NCBI RefSeq assembly: GCF_041438865.1
Contig: NZ_CP109450.1
Location: forward strand, 3,203,001 to 3,267,000
Length of the DNA stretch: 64,000 bases
Direction: 5' to 3'
DNA from: Streptomyces sp. NBC_01471
Lineage (GTDB): Bacteria; Actinomycetota; Actinomycetes; Streptomycetales; Streptomycetaceae
The notes below the pieces were generated by a model. That model worked only from the letters and a program-made list of their open reading frames with translations. It was not told where the DNA came from and ran no database searches. Position numbers and translations under genes: made by a program. This document shows positions 1 to 9,658 of the stretch, in pieces (the stretch's first letter is position 1; each line of letters begins with the position of its first letter).

Positions 1-1101
1 ACCCACTCCACGCCCTGGACGCGGGGCACCGAGGTCGCGTCGGGTGCGCTCACCGTGGAGCTGACGGAGCTGGGCCCGGAGCACGTGAGCCAGCTGCTCG
101 ACCGCGAGGACCCGGGGATGCGCACCCCGCCACTGCTGGCCCGCTCCATCCACCGGCTGACCGGCGGGCGCCCGCTCGGGGTGGCCCTGCTGACGAAGGC
201 CGCCGGGCAGGCCGCCCAGCTGGCCGGGCCCACCGTGCCGGTCGGCGACGGCCCCGAGGACCTCACCCCGGGCGCGCTGCTGTCGCGGCCCGTCGCGCTG
301 CGCGAGGACGAGCCGGGACGTCCGACCGCGACCGAGCTGCTCCAGCAGCTGGTGCACCCCGCCAGGCTCGACCGGCTCGCCGTGCTGGCCGCCGCGCACA
401 GCACGGCCGACGCCGAAGTGCTCGCCGCCGCCCGGCTCGACCACGACGGCGGCCGGGCCGGTGTCCTGCCGATGCGCGATCTGCTGGCCGACGAGTGCTG
501 GCCGGCCGCACCCGACCACTTCGTCGGCGACCCGTTCCTGCGCACCCTGCTGCTGCACCGGCTGCGCCACCCCACCGGTGAGGCCTCGTCCGCCTCGGAG
601 CTCTGGCGCGAGGTCCAGGAGACGATGCGCGACCACTGCTCCGGGCTGGCCCCGCGCCGCCTCCACCACGAGCTGGCGCTCGGTGACACCGAGAACGCCG
701 TCGCCCACCTGCGGGACACCTTCCGGGACGCGGAAGCAGCCGCCTGGCTCGACGAACTGCGCTTCATCGCGTCGGCGCCGCACTTCGCGGAGCGCGACAT
801 ACGGCGCGCGGTGGCGCTGGGGCGGACCGACTCCGAGCAGCGGCCGCCGGCGGGCGTCGACCGCGTTTTCCATCTGCGCATCCGCCGACTGCTGTACTGC
901 GTATGGCAGTTGACCGATCTGCTGGCGCTGCCCGACGAAGGGCTCACGGAGAAGATGGGCGACGAGCTGGCCCAGCTCTCGGCGCTGCATCCGACCGGCA
1001 ACGAAGTGCTCTGGCACGCCTCCAGGACCTGGCCGTCGGCCGTCCGGGAGTGGCGGAGCCCGGACCGTACCGCTAGCGACCCAGGGGGCGTCACGCCGTG
1101 A
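1..1101 (+). CDS. STAND/NTPase-like regulatory protein, C-terminal part (partial)
   Basis: The reading frame is open from base 1, so the gene starts upstream of the window and only the last 366 residues are visible. No Walker motifs remain in this part. What is seen is a helical, Leu/Ala/Arg-rich segment like the winged-helix and helical arms that follow an NTPase core (for example an EL..L..EHV..LL pattern near the left edge). The stop overlaps the GTG start of the next gene (GTGA), which implies translational coupling and a shared role. Function is not known. A signalling NTPase that works with the membrane-anchored binding protein downstream is an inference. Confidence 0.6.
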   Translation, partial: THSTPWTRGTEVASGALTVELTELGPEHVSQLLDREDPGMRTPPLLARSIHRLTGGRPLGVALLTKAAGQAAQLAGPTVPVGDGPEDLTPGALLSRPVALREDEPGRPTATELLQQLVHPARLDRLAVLAAAHSTADAEVLAAARLDHDGGRAGVLPMRDLLADECWPAAPDHFVGDPFLRTLLLHRLRHPTGEASSASELWREVQETMRDHCSGLAPRRLHHELALGDTENAVAHLRDTFRDAEAAAWLDELRFIASAPHFAERDIRRAVALGRTDSEQRPPAGVDRVFHLRIRRLLYCVWQLTDLLALPDEGLTEKMGDELAQLSALHPTGNEVLWHASRTWPSAVREWRSPDRTASDPGGVTP

Positions 1102-2675
1102 GCAACAGGTTCCGCGAGTTCTTCTGGTACACGGGTCTGCGGCGCATCCTCACCTCGGTGGTGGTCCTGGCGCTGCTCGCCGGTGCGGGCATCGCCGCGT
1201 ACGCCCTCTACACCCCGGACCTGCACTGCGCGAAGGGCGTCGAGCGTCCCGAGCAGGGCGCGGAGTGCATAGGGGTCAACGGCGACGGTTACGACTTCGG
1301 GCGGCCCGCGCTGCACGACGTGGCGCAGGCCATCGCCCGCGAGAACAGTACGCTGAAGCAGGGACAGTACGCGACGGTGGCCCTGCTGCTGCCGCTGACC
1401 TCGACGGACAGCGACATGGCGAACAAGGTGCTGCACGAGGCGCAGGGCGCGTTCGTGGAGCAGTACCGCGCCAACCACGCCGACAACGACCAGGTACCGA
1501 AGATCCGGCTGGTCCTGGCCAACACCGGCGCCGGCAGCGGTCAGTGGTCCGCGACGGTCGAGAAGCTCAAGGGCATGACCGGCGCCCCGGATCAGCTGCG
1601 CGCGGTCTCCGGCGTGGCGACCAGCAGCGACGCCACCCGCAACGCGGTGAAGGAGCTGACCCGCAGCCACATCCCGGTGATCGGCACCACCATCACGGCC
1701 GACGACATCTCCAACGGCCCCAGGAGCATCCCGTACCCGGGGCTCGCAAGGGTCTCGCCGACCAACAAGGACGAGGCCGACGCGCTGAAGAACTTCGCCG
1801 ACATCGACCCCAAGAGGACGCTCCTGGTGCGCGACACGCACCCGGGCGACCACTACACGGAGACGCTGCGGGCCGCCTTCAACGGCATGCTGGCGGGCGC
1901 GCCGTACGAGGACCGGGTGTACACCTCGCCGCCCGACCAGTCCGAGGACGGCTCGACCGCCAACACCTTCGCGCAGATCACCGACGCGATCTGCTCGGCC
2001 CGCCAGGTGAACACGATCCTCTTCGCCGGCCGCCACACCCAGCTCCGGCAGTTCGTGAACGCGCTGGGCAACCGGATATGCGTACGGACGAAGTTCACCA
2101 TCCTCACCGGTGACGAGGGTTCGTACCTCGGCTACGACACCAAGCTCAACAAGCAGGCGCTGAAGCCCAAGAAGGGCGCGGAGCCGGTCATCGTCCAGTA
2201 CGCCGCGCTCGCGCACCCCGGCTCCTGGTCGAAGGCGACCGACCCGGGCATGCCGGCGACCGGCGGCAGTCCGGCCGACTACACGGCCTTCACCGACGCG
2301 GTGGCCGCGGCTTCGGGCAGGGGCGTCGGGCCGATCGGGCCCATCGGCACCGACTCGCTGGCCGACGGTCAGGCGATCATCGCGTACGACGGGATGGCGA
2401 CCGCGGTGACCGGCATCAGGCGGGCCAGGGCGAGCAGCAGCACCCTGCCGGACATCGAGGACGTCGGCGCGGTCTGGTCGAAGCTCCAGGGGCCGCTGCG
2501 GGTGAACGGCGCGAGCGGCTGGATCTGCCTGGACAACTTCGGCAATCCGTACGACAAGGCCGTGGCCATAGTGCAGTTGACGCAGACGGGCACCCAGGAG
2601 TTCGTGAAACTCGCCTGGCCCGACAAGACGAAGAAGCCGCCGGCTCAGGAGTGCCTGCCGCCGCGCGGCCGGTAG
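1098..2675 (+). CDS. membrane-anchored periplasmic-binding-like protein
   Basis: A 525-residue protein with one N-terminal membrane segment (about residues 15-37) and no lipobox. The rest is extracellular and resembles type I periplasmic binding proteins of the amino-acid/branched-chain kind: an early LLLPLTS strand, a central VIGTTITADD segment and a late YDGMATAVTGIRRA helix. It starts at GTG, overlapping the stop of the upstream regulator gene. No permease or ABC ATPase is adjacent, so it may be a sensor domain for the upstream NTPase rather than a transporter subunit. Its 3' end overlaps the convergent SRPBCC gene by about 30 bp. Confidence 0.7.
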   Translation: MSNRFREFFWYTGLRRILTSVVVLALLAGAGIAAYALYTPDLHCAKGVERPEQGAECIGVNGDGYDFGRPALHDVAQAIARENSTLKQGQYATVALLLPLTSTDSDMANKVLHEAQGAFVEQYRANHADNDQVPKIRLVLANTGAGSGQWSATVEKLKGMTGAPDQLRAVSGVATSSDATRNAVKELTRSHIPVIGTTITADDISNGPRSIPYPGLARVSPTNKDEADALKNFADIDPKRTLLVRDTHPGDHYTETLRAAFNGMLAGAPYEDRVYTSPPDQSEDGSTANTFAQITDAICSARQVNTILFAGRHTQLRQFVNALGNRICVRTKFTILTGDEGSYLGYDTKLNKQALKPKKGAEPVIVQYAALAHPGSWSKATDPGMPATGGSPADYTAFTDAVAAASGRGVGPIGPIGTDSLADGQAIIAYDGMATAVTGIRRARASSSTLPDIEDVGAVWSKLQGPLRVNGASGWICLDNFGNPYDKAVAIVQLTQTGTQEFVKLAWPDKTKKPPAQECLPPRGR

Positions 2676-3172
2676 GCGGACCGCAGCTCCTGCCGCCGCT
2701 CCCGGTTCCCGGCCGGTCCGCCCGCCCGGAGCCGGGGGCGGCCGCCGAGGGCGTCGTGCAGCAGCTCGAAGTGCTCGTGCCAGCAGGCCAGCGCGTCCGG
2801 CCTCCGGTCGTCGGGGCCGGTGAACTCATGGGTGAAGCGCACCACGGTCGCCTCGGCCCCGACGGATTCCAGGTGGAACCGGATCCGGCCGTCACCGGCG
2901 AAGGTGTACTCGGCGACCTGCTCGCCGTCCCAGGCGGTGACGGTCCCGGAGGCCACCACCGGCGCGTCGGACACGCCGGACCCGCGCAGGGTGACCCGGC
3001 CGCCCAGCCGCGACTCGAAGACGTCAGCGGTGGCGAGCCACTGCCCCAGCCCCACCGGGGTGGCCACCTCACCCCACACCCGGGCCGCCGCGTACGGCAG
3101 GAAGAGGGCGAACCGCAGGGTGTGGGTGTCCCCGTGGCTGGTGCTCGTGCCGTGTGCGATCGCCTCGGTCAT
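2645..3172 (-). CDS. SRPBCC / AHSA1-like domain protein
   Basis: A 175-residue protein of the START/Bet v1-like SRPBCC superfamily. The N-terminal LRFALFLPYAAARVWGEVATPVGLGQWLA segment (split here for description only) is the usual first strand and helix with the W..L..W signature, followed by alternating strands ending in VVRFTHEFTG and a C-terminal helix with W.EHFELL. Such proteins bind small hydrophobic ligands or act as Hsp90 activator-like folds, and the ligand here is unknown. GAGG lies upstream of the ATG. The C-terminal tail is Arg/Gly-rich and overlaps the convergent gene. Confidence 0.75.
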   Translation of the reverse strand: MTEAIAHGTSTSHGDTHTLRFALFLPYAAARVWGEVATPVGLGQWLATADVFESRLGGRVTLRGSGVSDAPVVASGTVTAWDGEQVAEYTFAGDGRIRFHLESVGAEATVVRFTHEFTGPDDRRPDALACWHEHFELLHDALGGRPRLRAGGPAGNRERRQELRSAYRPRGGRHS

Positions 3173-3212
3173 GGTTCAAGCCTCGCCCCAGGAGGCGTGT
3201 TCCACACCGGAA

Positions 3213-3252
3213 GAGGGCCGGTTCACCGACGCGTGTCGGGAAACCGGCCCTC
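3213..3252 (-). terminator. hairpin terminator after ccsB
   Basis: An 11-bp perfect inverted repeat (GAGGGCCGGTT at 3213-3223, AACCGGCCCTC at 3242-3252) encloses a second stem, CCGAC/GTCGG, around a GCGT loop. It lies just beyond the ccsB stop and upstream of the SRPBCC start, so it probably ends the cytochrome maturation operon. There is no U-run, as is usual in Streptomyces. Confidence 0.6.
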
Positions 3253-3287
3253 CTGGAGACCGTCCGCGGCCGGGCTGGGCGAGCCGC

Positions 3288-4364
3288 TCAGACCCCGGCG
3301 TAGGAGTGCATGCCGTTGATGAAGATGTTCACGCCGTAGTAGTTCCAGATCCAGCAGGCGAAGGCGAAGAGCGCCAGATAGGCGGCCTTGCGGCCCTTCC
3401 AGCCCGCGGTGGCACGGGCGTGCAGGTAGCAGGCGTAGACGACCCAGGTGATGAACGACCAGGTCTCCTTGGGGTCCCAGCCCCAGTAGGTGCCCCAGGC
3501 GTCGCCGGCCCAGATCGCGCCCGCGATGATCGTGAACGTCCAGAGCGGGAAGACCGCGGCGTTGATGCGGTACGCGAACTTGTCCAGCGAGGCGGCGGAG
3601 GGCAGCCGCGAGAGCACCGACTCGGCGAAGGCGCCCGGCTGCTCGCCCCGCGCGAGCTTGGCCTCGTAGCGGTCCCGGAAGAGGTAGAGCGCGGTGCCGA
3701 CGAAGCCCATGTAGAACATGGCGCCGCAGATGATCGCGGTCGAGACGTGGATCCACAGCCAGTACGAGTGCAGCGCCGGGACGAGCTGGTCGCTCTTGGT
3801 GTAGAGCACCGTGGTCGCCACACCGAGGTCGAGCAGGACCGTGGTGACCAGGGCGAGCCCCAGCCAGCGGACGTTCTTCTTGACCACGAGCAGGATCAGG
3901 TACGCGGCGACCGCCACCGAGGAGAAGGTGATCGAGAACTCGTACATGTTGCCCCACGGCGCACGCTGCACCGACATGGCGCGGGCCACCACGCCGCCCG
4001 CCTCCACGAGGAAGCCGAGGACGGTCAGCGAGATCGCCATCCGCCCGTACAGGTCGCCCTTCGCGGTGCCGCCCGCGGCGCCGGGGCCGTCCGGGACGTC
4101 GCGCGAGCCGGCCGCGGACCGGGTGACGATCTTCGGCCGGTCCAGTACGGCGGTGCCGCCGCCCTGCTGCTTGACCTGTACGGCGGGGGCCGCGGCCGTG
4201 GTCGAGGTCAGCGCGGCGGCGGTACGGCCCACCTTGCTGCGCGCGCCGAAGGTCCACTCCGCGATGTGCGCGAAGAAGGCCAGGGTGTAGACGGCCATCG
4301 ACGAATAGATGAGCACATTGCTGATGTGCGCCAGGTTCTCATTGGTTCCGGCGGCGAGATTCAC
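3288..4364 (-). CDS. ccsB: cytochrome c biogenesis protein CcsB (ResC)
   Basis: A 358-residue polytopic membrane protein of the heme-handling CcsA/CcsB family. With ResB it forms the system II heme exporter and cytochrome c synthetase. The diagnostic tryptophan-rich WWD-type motif is seen as WGTYWGWDPKETWSF near residue 275, between membrane helices. A Gln/Ala/Thr-rich insert lies at about residues 50-85. Its ATG overlaps the resB stop by 4 bp (ATGA), so the two are translated together. It is the last gene of the operon and is followed by a hairpin. Confidence 0.95.
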   Translation of the reverse strand: MNLAAGTNENLAHISNVLIYSSMAVYTLAFFAHIAEWTFGARSKVGRTAAALTSTTAAAPAVQVKQQGGGTAVLDRPKIVTRSAAGSRDVPDGPGAAGGTAKGDLYGRMAISLTVLGFLVEAGGVVARAMSVQRAPWGNMYEFSITFSSVAVAAYLILLVVKKNVRWLGLALVTTVLLDLGVATTVLYTKSDQLVPALHSYWLWIHVSTAIICGAMFYMGFVGTALYLFRDRYEAKLARGEQPGAFAESVLSRLPSAASLDKFAYRINAAVFPLWTFTIIAGAIWAGDAWGTYWGWDPKETWSFITWVVYACYLHARATAGWKGRKAAYLALFAFACWIWNYYGVNIFINGMHSYAGV

Positions 4365-6145
4365 TTCTCGGCCCCTTCGGGAGTCTCTGCGGATGCAGCG
4401 GAGTCAGGCGCCGACGGCGCCACTGAATGGAGCTTTGCGGCCAGGTCGGCCAGCTCCTCGGGGAGCTTCGCGGATTCGCTCCGGCCGAGACCGGCCATCT
4501 CCACGACGGTCACGCCGTCCTCTCCCCGTACGGCGCGGACCCAGACGCGGCGGCGCTGGATGAACAGCGACCCGGCGAGACCCGCGATGGCCGCCAGCGC
4601 GCCGACCAGCGCGAACTCGGTGCCGGGCTGGTGCGAGATCTTGAAGCTGGCCCACTGCTTGACGCCGAGGAACTGGATCGAGCCCTCGCCGTGCGGCAGC
4701 TTCATCGTCTCGCCGGGCAGCAGGAGCTTGGCGAGCTTGTTGCCCTTGCTGTCCTTGTACTGCGTCATGTGCTTCGAGTTGAGCTGGTACACGCTCTGCG
4801 GCAGCCCCGAGTCGACCCCGAGGTCGCCGTGGAAGCCGGAGATGGCCATCACCGGGAAGTCGAGGCCCGGGAAGGTGGAGAACATCGTGCCCTTGCCCTT
4901 GCCGGCGTAGGTCGGCACGAACATCGTCTGGAAGCCGAGCTGTTCCTTCTTGCCCGCGGCGTCGCGGTAGCCGTCCATCACCTTGATGGCGCCGGTCGAC
5001 GTGGCGTTGGAGTCGAGCGGCAGCAGCGGCACCGCGTCCCGGTAGATCTCCTTGCCCCTGGCGTCCTTGACCGCGACGATCGGGGCGTAGCCGTGCGAGA
5101 CCAGGTAGACCTTCGAGCCGTCGACCTCAAGGGGCGTGTTGACCTTGATGACGCCCTTCTTGTCCTTGCCGTCCGCGCCCTCGGAGTACGTCACGTGGGC
5201 TTCGTACTTGCGGGGCGTGCCGCGGTTCGGCCCGTTCTTCTCGTACGTCCCGATGAACTTGTCCAGCGTGAAGCTGAACGGCGCCAGCTTGTTGGGGTCG
5301 AAGAGCGTGCCGGCCTTGAAGTCGTCGTACTGCGTGAGCGTGTTGGAGAAGCCGTCGCCGTCGACGACCAGCTTGCCGCCCTCGGACTTCCACAGCTGGC
5401 CGCTGGCGAAGGAGACCAGGAGCACGATCAGGGCGATGTGGAAGAGCAGGTTCCCGGTCTCGCGCAGGAAACCCTTCTCGGACGCGACCGCGTCACCCGA
5501 GACGTGCGCGCGGAACCGGCGCTTCTTCAGCATCGCGAGCGCGGCGTCCCGGACGGCCGCGGGCTCGGACTCCGTACGCCAGGTCGTGTACGCGGGCAGC
5601 CGGGTCAGCCGCTTGGGCGCGCCCGGCGGGCGGCCGCGGAGCTGTCCGACGAACTGCCAGGTGCGGGGCACGATGCAGCCGATGAGGGAGATGAACAGCA
5701 GGATGTAGATCGCCGAGAACCAGACCGAGCTGTAGACGTGGAAGAGTCCCAGCTTGTCGTAGACGGGCGCGAGCACATCGTGCTTGGCCTTGAAGTCGGT
5801 GACCTTCAGCTCGTCGATGCTCGTCTGCGGGATCAGCGAGCCGGGGATGGCGCCCAGCGACAGCAGGAGCAGCAGGAGCAGTGCGACCCGCATCGAGGTC
5901 AGCTGCCGCCAGAACCAGCGGATCCAGCCGATGACCCCCATGGCGGGGAGGCTGGAGACCGGGTCCTCCTTCGGCGCCGTGGAGAGCTGGGACCCGGCGG
6001 CGCCGAGGTCGGTCTCGCTCCCTGCGGCGTCGCTTCCGGAGCCGTCCGGATTTGCACCGTCCGGGGTCGTGCCGTCCGGACTGGCACCGTCCGGATTCTC
6101 CGCCTCCGGATTCGTGGCGTCCGTCGTTTCAGTCGTCTTGCCCAT
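4361..6145 (-). CDS. resB: cytochrome c biogenesis protein ResB
   Basis: A 594-residue ResB-family protein that holds apocytochrome and heme with CcsB on the outer face of the membrane. Membrane segments are visible at about residues 86-104, 140-160 and 232-250, then a long extracytoplasmic domain and a last membrane helix near residue 530. The N-terminal 60 residues are a low-complexity Pro-Asp-Gly repeat absent from textbook ResB proteins. It starts 7 bp after the ccdA stop. Confidence 0.95.
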   Translation of the reverse strand: MGKTTETTDATNPEAENPDGASPDGTTPDGANPDGSGSDAAGSETDLGAAGSQLSTAPKEDPVSSLPAMGVIGWIRWFWRQLTSMRVALLLLLLLSLGAIPGSLIPQTSIDELKVTDFKAKHDVLAPVYDKLGLFHVYSSVWFSAIYILLFISLIGCIVPRTWQFVGQLRGRPPGAPKRLTRLPAYTTWRTESEPAAVRDAALAMLKKRRFRAHVSGDAVASEKGFLRETGNLLFHIALIVLLVSFASGQLWKSEGGKLVVDGDGFSNTLTQYDDFKAGTLFDPNKLAPFSFTLDKFIGTYEKNGPNRGTPRKYEAHVTYSEGADGKDKKGVIKVNTPLEVDGSKVYLVSHGYAPIVAVKDARGKEIYRDAVPLLPLDSNATSTGAIKVMDGYRDAAGKKEQLGFQTMFVPTYAGKGKGTMFSTFPGLDFPVMAISGFHGDLGVDSGLPQSVYQLNSKHMTQYKDSKGNKLAKLLLPGETMKLPHGEGSIQFLGVKQWASFKISHQPGTEFALVGALAAIAGLAGSLFIQRRRVWVRAVRGEDGVTVVEMAGLGRSESAKLPEELADLAAKLHSVAPSAPDSAASAETPEGAEK

Positions 6146-6152
6146 GTGGAAC

Positions 6153-6926
6153 TCAGATCCCCACCGTGTAGCCGGATGACCAGACCTGCATCTCCTGGAT
6201 GATGCGGTCCCAGGCGCCGGTGACGAGCAGCAGTCCGGTCACGATCATCATGATCCCGCCGATGCGCATGACCCAGGCGTAGTGCTTCTTGACCCAGCCG
6301 AAGGCGCCGAGCGCCTTGCGGAAGGCCACAGCCGCGAGCACGAACGGCACTCCGAGACCGAGGCAGTACGCGACGGTCAGTATGGCGCCGCGGCCCGCGG
6401 TGCCCTGCTGCGAAGCGAGCAGCTCCACCGTGGACAGCGTCGGTCCGAGGCAGGGCGTCCAGCCGATCCCGAAGAGCGCGCCGAGCAGCGGCGCGCCGGC
6501 CAGGCCGGTCACCGGCCGCTTGTGCAGACGGAACTCACGCTGGGTGAGCCAGGGCATCATGCCCATGAAGAAGATCCCGAGCAGGATCATCAGCCCGCCC
6601 AGCACCTTGCTGAGGATGTTCTGGTACGCGAGGAGCTCGCTCCCGAAGTAACCGAAGAGCGCGCCGCCCGAGACGAAGACGGCGGTGAAGCCGACCACGA
6701 ACAGCGCGGCGCCCGCGGCCATCCGGCCCCGCCTGGCCTGTGCGAGATCCGAACCGCTGACTCCGGTGACGTAACTCAGGTAACCGGGGACCAGCGGCAG
6801 GACGCACGGCGAGAAGAAGGAGATCAGGCCGCCCAGCACGGCGACGGGCAGCGCGACCAGCAGGGCACCGTCGTAGACGGTCCCGTTGAGCCCGGATTCG
6901 GCCGCCACGGTGACGAGCGTGCTCAC
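6153..6926 (-). CDS. ccdA: cytochrome c biogenesis protein CcdA
   Basis: A 257-residue membrane protein of the CcdA/DsbD-beta family. It carries electrons from cytoplasmic thioredoxin across the membrane to the extracellular thioredoxin-like protein. The two redox cysteines are in FFSPCVLPLVPGYLSY (first helix) and GWTPCLGPTL (fourth helix). Six or seven hydrophobic segments are visible. It starts 4 bp after the stop of the ResA-like gene. Confidence 0.95.
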   Translation of the reverse strand: MSTLVTVAAESGLNGTVYDGALLVALPVAVLGGLISFFSPCVLPLVPGYLSYVTGVSGSDLAQARRGRMAAGAALFVVGFTAVFVSGGALFGYFGSELLAYQNILSKVLGGLMILLGIFFMGMMPWLTQREFRLHKRPVTGLAGAPLLGALFGIGWTPCLGPTLSTVELLASQQGTAGRGAILTVAYCLGLGVPFVLAAVAFRKALGAFGWVKKHYAWVMRIGGIMMIVTGLLLVTGAWDRIIQEMQVWSSGYTVGI

Positions 6927-6930
6927 CGGA

Positions 6931-7551
6931 TCACTTCCCCGCGATCAGCGGGTCGATCATCTTGCGCAGGGTGTCCTCTTCGACCCCGCCGGCCTTGCGG
7001 GCCGCGATCTTCCCGTCGCGGTCGACGACGACCGTGGAGGGGATGGACTGCGGGTTCAGGCTGCCCGACGGGAAGCGGAGCAGCAGCTTGCCGCTCGGGT
7101 CGTAGAGGCTCGGGTACGGGACGTCGTAGTTCTTCTCGAACGCCCTGGCCGGACCGGTGGAGGTGTCACGGGTGTTGATCCCGACGAACTCCACGCCCTT
7201 GGCCTTGAGATCTCTGGAGACCTTCGCCAGGTTCCCGGCCTCGGCACGGCACGGCGGGCACCAGGAGCCCCAGACGTTGAACACCACGATCTTGCCCTTG
7301 TAGGCGCTGCTCACATCGAGCGTCTTGCCGTCGACGGTCCTGCCGGACAGTTCGGGCGCGGTCTGGCGCCCGCCCTTCCCGGCGGTGACAATGCCACTGC
7401 TGCTGGTCACGTAGCGGGAGCCCTGGGAACTGCTCACCTTGGCGCCGGATCCGCACGCCGACAGGGCGAGCGCGGAGACCGCGGCCACCGCGCCCAGCTG
7501 GGTGGCGCGGCGGACATCGGTACGGCGGCGGAGAGGGCGCGTAAGAGCCAT
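6931..7551 (-). CDS. ResA/TlpA-like thiol-disulfide oxidoreductase lipoprotein
   Basis: A 206-residue exported thioredoxin-fold protein. It has a twin-Arg-containing n-region, a hydrophobic segment and a lipobox ending in Cys33 (LSAC). The active site WCPPC is at residues 97-101, and a cis-Pro loop is seen near IPSTVVVDRDG. Known family members keep the CxxCH cysteines of apocytochrome c reduced before heme attachment. It is the first gene of the minus-strand group ResA-CcdA-ResB-CcsB. Confidence 0.93.
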   Translation of the reverse strand: MALTRPLRRRTDVRRATQLGAVAAVSALALSACGSGAKVSSSQGSRYVTSSSGIVTAGKGGRQTAPELSGRTVDGKTLDVSSAYKGKIVVFNVWGSWCPPCRAEAGNLAKVSRDLKAKGVEFVGINTRDTSTGPARAFEKNYDVPYPSLYDPSGKLLLRFPSGSLNPQSIPSTVVVDRDGKIAARKAGGVEEDTLRKMIDPLIAGK

Positions 7552-7618
7552 GTGAAAAGTTTCGCATGGCCGTTTCCCGGATCTTGGGCACCCCCCTCAC
7601 TGCCCGGAAAGCCCGATG

Positions 7619-8866
7619 TCAAGCAGCCTTAAGGAAACTGTTCCAGCCGCCGGCCGGCCGCTGTCCGACTTCGAGGGAACGCAGCTTGTCGAGCACCGCG
7701 GGGTCCTGTACGTCGAGCCAGTCGCAGAACTGCCGGAAGGAGACGAGCCGTACGTCGGGACGGCCCGCGATCTTCTTCATCGCTTCCTCGACGGCGTCCA
7801 TGTAGAGGCCGCCGTTCCACTCCTCGAAGTGGTTGCCGATGTACATGGGCGCGCGGTTGGTTTCGTACGCCCGCTTGAATCCGGCGAAATACGAGTCGGC
7901 CGCCTGCCTGCGCCAGTAGGGATAATGCGACGTCATTCCCTTTGTCGAATTCTTGGACTGGTTGGCCAGCATGTTGTAGTCCATCGAGAGCACCTCGAAG
8001 GTGTGCCCCGGGAACGGGATCTGCTGGAGCGGGAGGTCCCAGAGCCCACCGCGCTTGACCGGCCAGGTCTGCGTACCGCCGGGCGAACTGGCGTCGTAGC
8101 GCCAGCCGAGCCGCTTCGCCGTCGGCAGCAGGTTGTCCTGGCCGAGCAGGCACGGGGTGCGGCTGCCGACGAGTTCCTTGCGGTAGTCGAAAGGCAGTGG
8201 CGGCTCGTCGTGCCAGCCGGTGTTCGTACGCCATTCGGTGACGAACGAGACGGCCTGGTCGATCTCGCTCTGCCACTGCTCGGGGGTCCAGTTCCCGACC
8301 GAGCCCGAAGTGGTGCCGCAGAAATGCCCGTTGAAGTGCGTCCCGATTTCGTGGCCCTCCAGCCAGGCCTGCCGGGTGTACTTCATTGTCGCCTTGATGT
8401 GTTCATCGCTGAGATAACCGATGGCGGAGGCACCGACCGGGTTGTTCGGCGGGCGGTAGAGCGATTTCTTCGACTCGGGCAGCAGGTAGAGCCCGGAGAG
8501 GAAGAACGTCATCCCCGCCTGGTGCTCTTTCGCGAGTTTCAGGAAGCGCGGGAAAAGGCCGTTGCCGACCTCGCCCGCGCCGTCCCAGGAGAAAATCACG
8601 AACTGCGGCGGAGTCTGCCCCGGCTCCAGCGGGACCGGCTTGGCCGGCTGGTTCGGCTGAAGGCCGGTGTCGGCGGTGGACCCGTCCCCGATCAGCCGGA
8701 CCGGGCCCTTCTTCGGGCTGGCGCCCGCGCCCTGGTTTCCCTTTTCCGTACTGCCGGCCGTGGACTTGCCGCCGGCCCCACAGCCCGCCAGTCCGGCCGC
8801 GGCCGCAGCCCCGGCGCCCAGTCCCAGCAGGCCCCTCCTGCTCATGTTCCGCATCGCGTCACCCAT
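7619..8866 (-). CDS. polysaccharide deacetylase-like lipoprotein
   Basis: A NodB-homology-like protein of about 415 residues. Three close ATGs are possible (8866, 8854, 8845). All give a Tat-type signal MSRRGLLGLGAGA followed by a lipobox LAGC. The body has the deacetylase hallmarks FVIFSWDGAGE (metal-binding Asp region) and HEIGTHFNGHFCG (the two His of the HxxxxH motif). Long inserts are present relative to NodB. The substrate is unknown, probably a cell-wall or extracellular glycan. It lies 67 bp upstream of the ResA-like gene on the same strand. Confidence 0.8.
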   Translation of the reverse strand: MGDAMRNMSRRGLLGLGAGAAAAAGLAGCGAGGKSTAGSTEKGNQGAGASPKKGPVRLIGDGSTADTGLQPNQPAKPVPLEPGQTPPQFVIFSWDGAGEVGNGLFPRFLKLAKEHQAGMTFFLSGLYLLPESKKSLYRPPNNPVGASAIGYLSDEHIKATMKYTRQAWLEGHEIGTHFNGHFCGTTSGSVGNWTPEQWQSEIDQAVSFVTEWRTNTGWHDEPPLPFDYRKELVGSRTPCLLGQDNLLPTAKRLGWRYDASSPGGTQTWPVKRGGLWDLPLQQIPFPGHTFEVLSMDYNMLANQSKNSTKGMTSHYPYWRRQAADSYFAGFKRAYETNRAPMYIGNHFEEWNGGLYMDAVEEAMKKIAGRPDVRLVSFRQFCDWLDVQDPAVLDKLRSLEVGQRPAGGWNSFLKAA

Positions 8867-8959
8867 CTGTTGCGTCGTCCGACGGCCCATACAAGCGGGC
8901 AACCGGTCAGATGATGGGATTAACGTGATGGTTCCGACTAACCAGTACTATTTTTCACT

Positions 8960-9658
8960 CTATGCGCCGAACGCCTTTGCTTGTCCTTTGGCGGGCTTCG
9001 CGCCGGACAGCAGATGGGACGGCACCAGGTCCCTCGCCGGTTCCGTGTAACCGACGGAGACGATCCGGTCACCCTGGTACGTGAAGGTCGTCAGCGAGGC
9101 GAGCGTGCACTGCCGCTTGCGCGGGTCGTGCCACAGGCGCCGCCTCTCGACGAAGCTCCGCACGGTCCAGATCGGCAGCTGGTGGCTGACACAGACCGCC
9201 TCGTGCCCGCGCGCGGCGTCCCGCGCGGCGTTCAGGGCGCCCATCATCCGGACGACCTGGTCCACGTACGGCTCGCCCCAGGACGGCCGGAACGGGTTGG
9301 TGAGGTACTTCCAGTTCGCGGGCCTGGACAGGGCGCCGTCCCCGACGCCGAACGTCTTGCCCTCGAAGATGTTCTCCGCCTCGATCAGCCGCCCGTCGGT
9401 GGCCAGGTCGAGGCCGTGCGAGACCGCGACCGGGGTCGCGGTCTCCTGCGCACGCTCCAGCGGGGAGGCCACGACATGGGTGATGTCCCGGCCCGCGAGA
9501 TGCCCGGCGACCCGGTCGGCCATCTCCCGGCCCAGCTCGGAGAGGTGGTAGCCGGGGCGGCGCCCGTACAGCACGCCGTCGGGGTTGTGCACCTCACCGT
9601 GGCGCATCAGGTGCACGACGGTGATCTCGTTGCTTCTGTCGCTACTGCTGTCGCTCAT
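8960..9658 (-). CDS. histidine phosphatase family protein
   Basis: A 232-residue phosphoglycerate-mutase-fold phosphatase. The catalytic [10 protein letters not shown] motif (phospho-accepting His of RHG) is at about residues 17-25, and a second conserved His is in [11 protein letters not shown]. Acting on small phosphate esters is known for the family, and the substrate is not deducible. Its ATG overlaps the hemL stop by 4 bp, so it is co-translated with hemL. Confidence 0.88.
   Translation of the reverse strand: MSDSSSDRSNEITVVHLMRHGEVHNPDGVLYGRRPGYHLSELGREMADRVAGHLAGRDITHVVASPLERAQETATPVAVSHGLDLATDGRLIEAENIFEGKTFGVGDGALSRPANWKYLTNPFRPSWGEPYVDQVVRMMGALNAARDAARGHEAVCVSHQLPIWTVRSFVERRRLWHDPRKRQCTLASLTTFTYQGDRIVSVGYTEPARDLVPSHLLSGAKPAKGQAKAFGA

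Noticed and set aside
2820..4910. Long plus-strand frames over ccsB and resB
   Set aside because: These mirror strongly conserved membrane proteins on the minus strand and show low-complexity Arg/Gly/Val composition.
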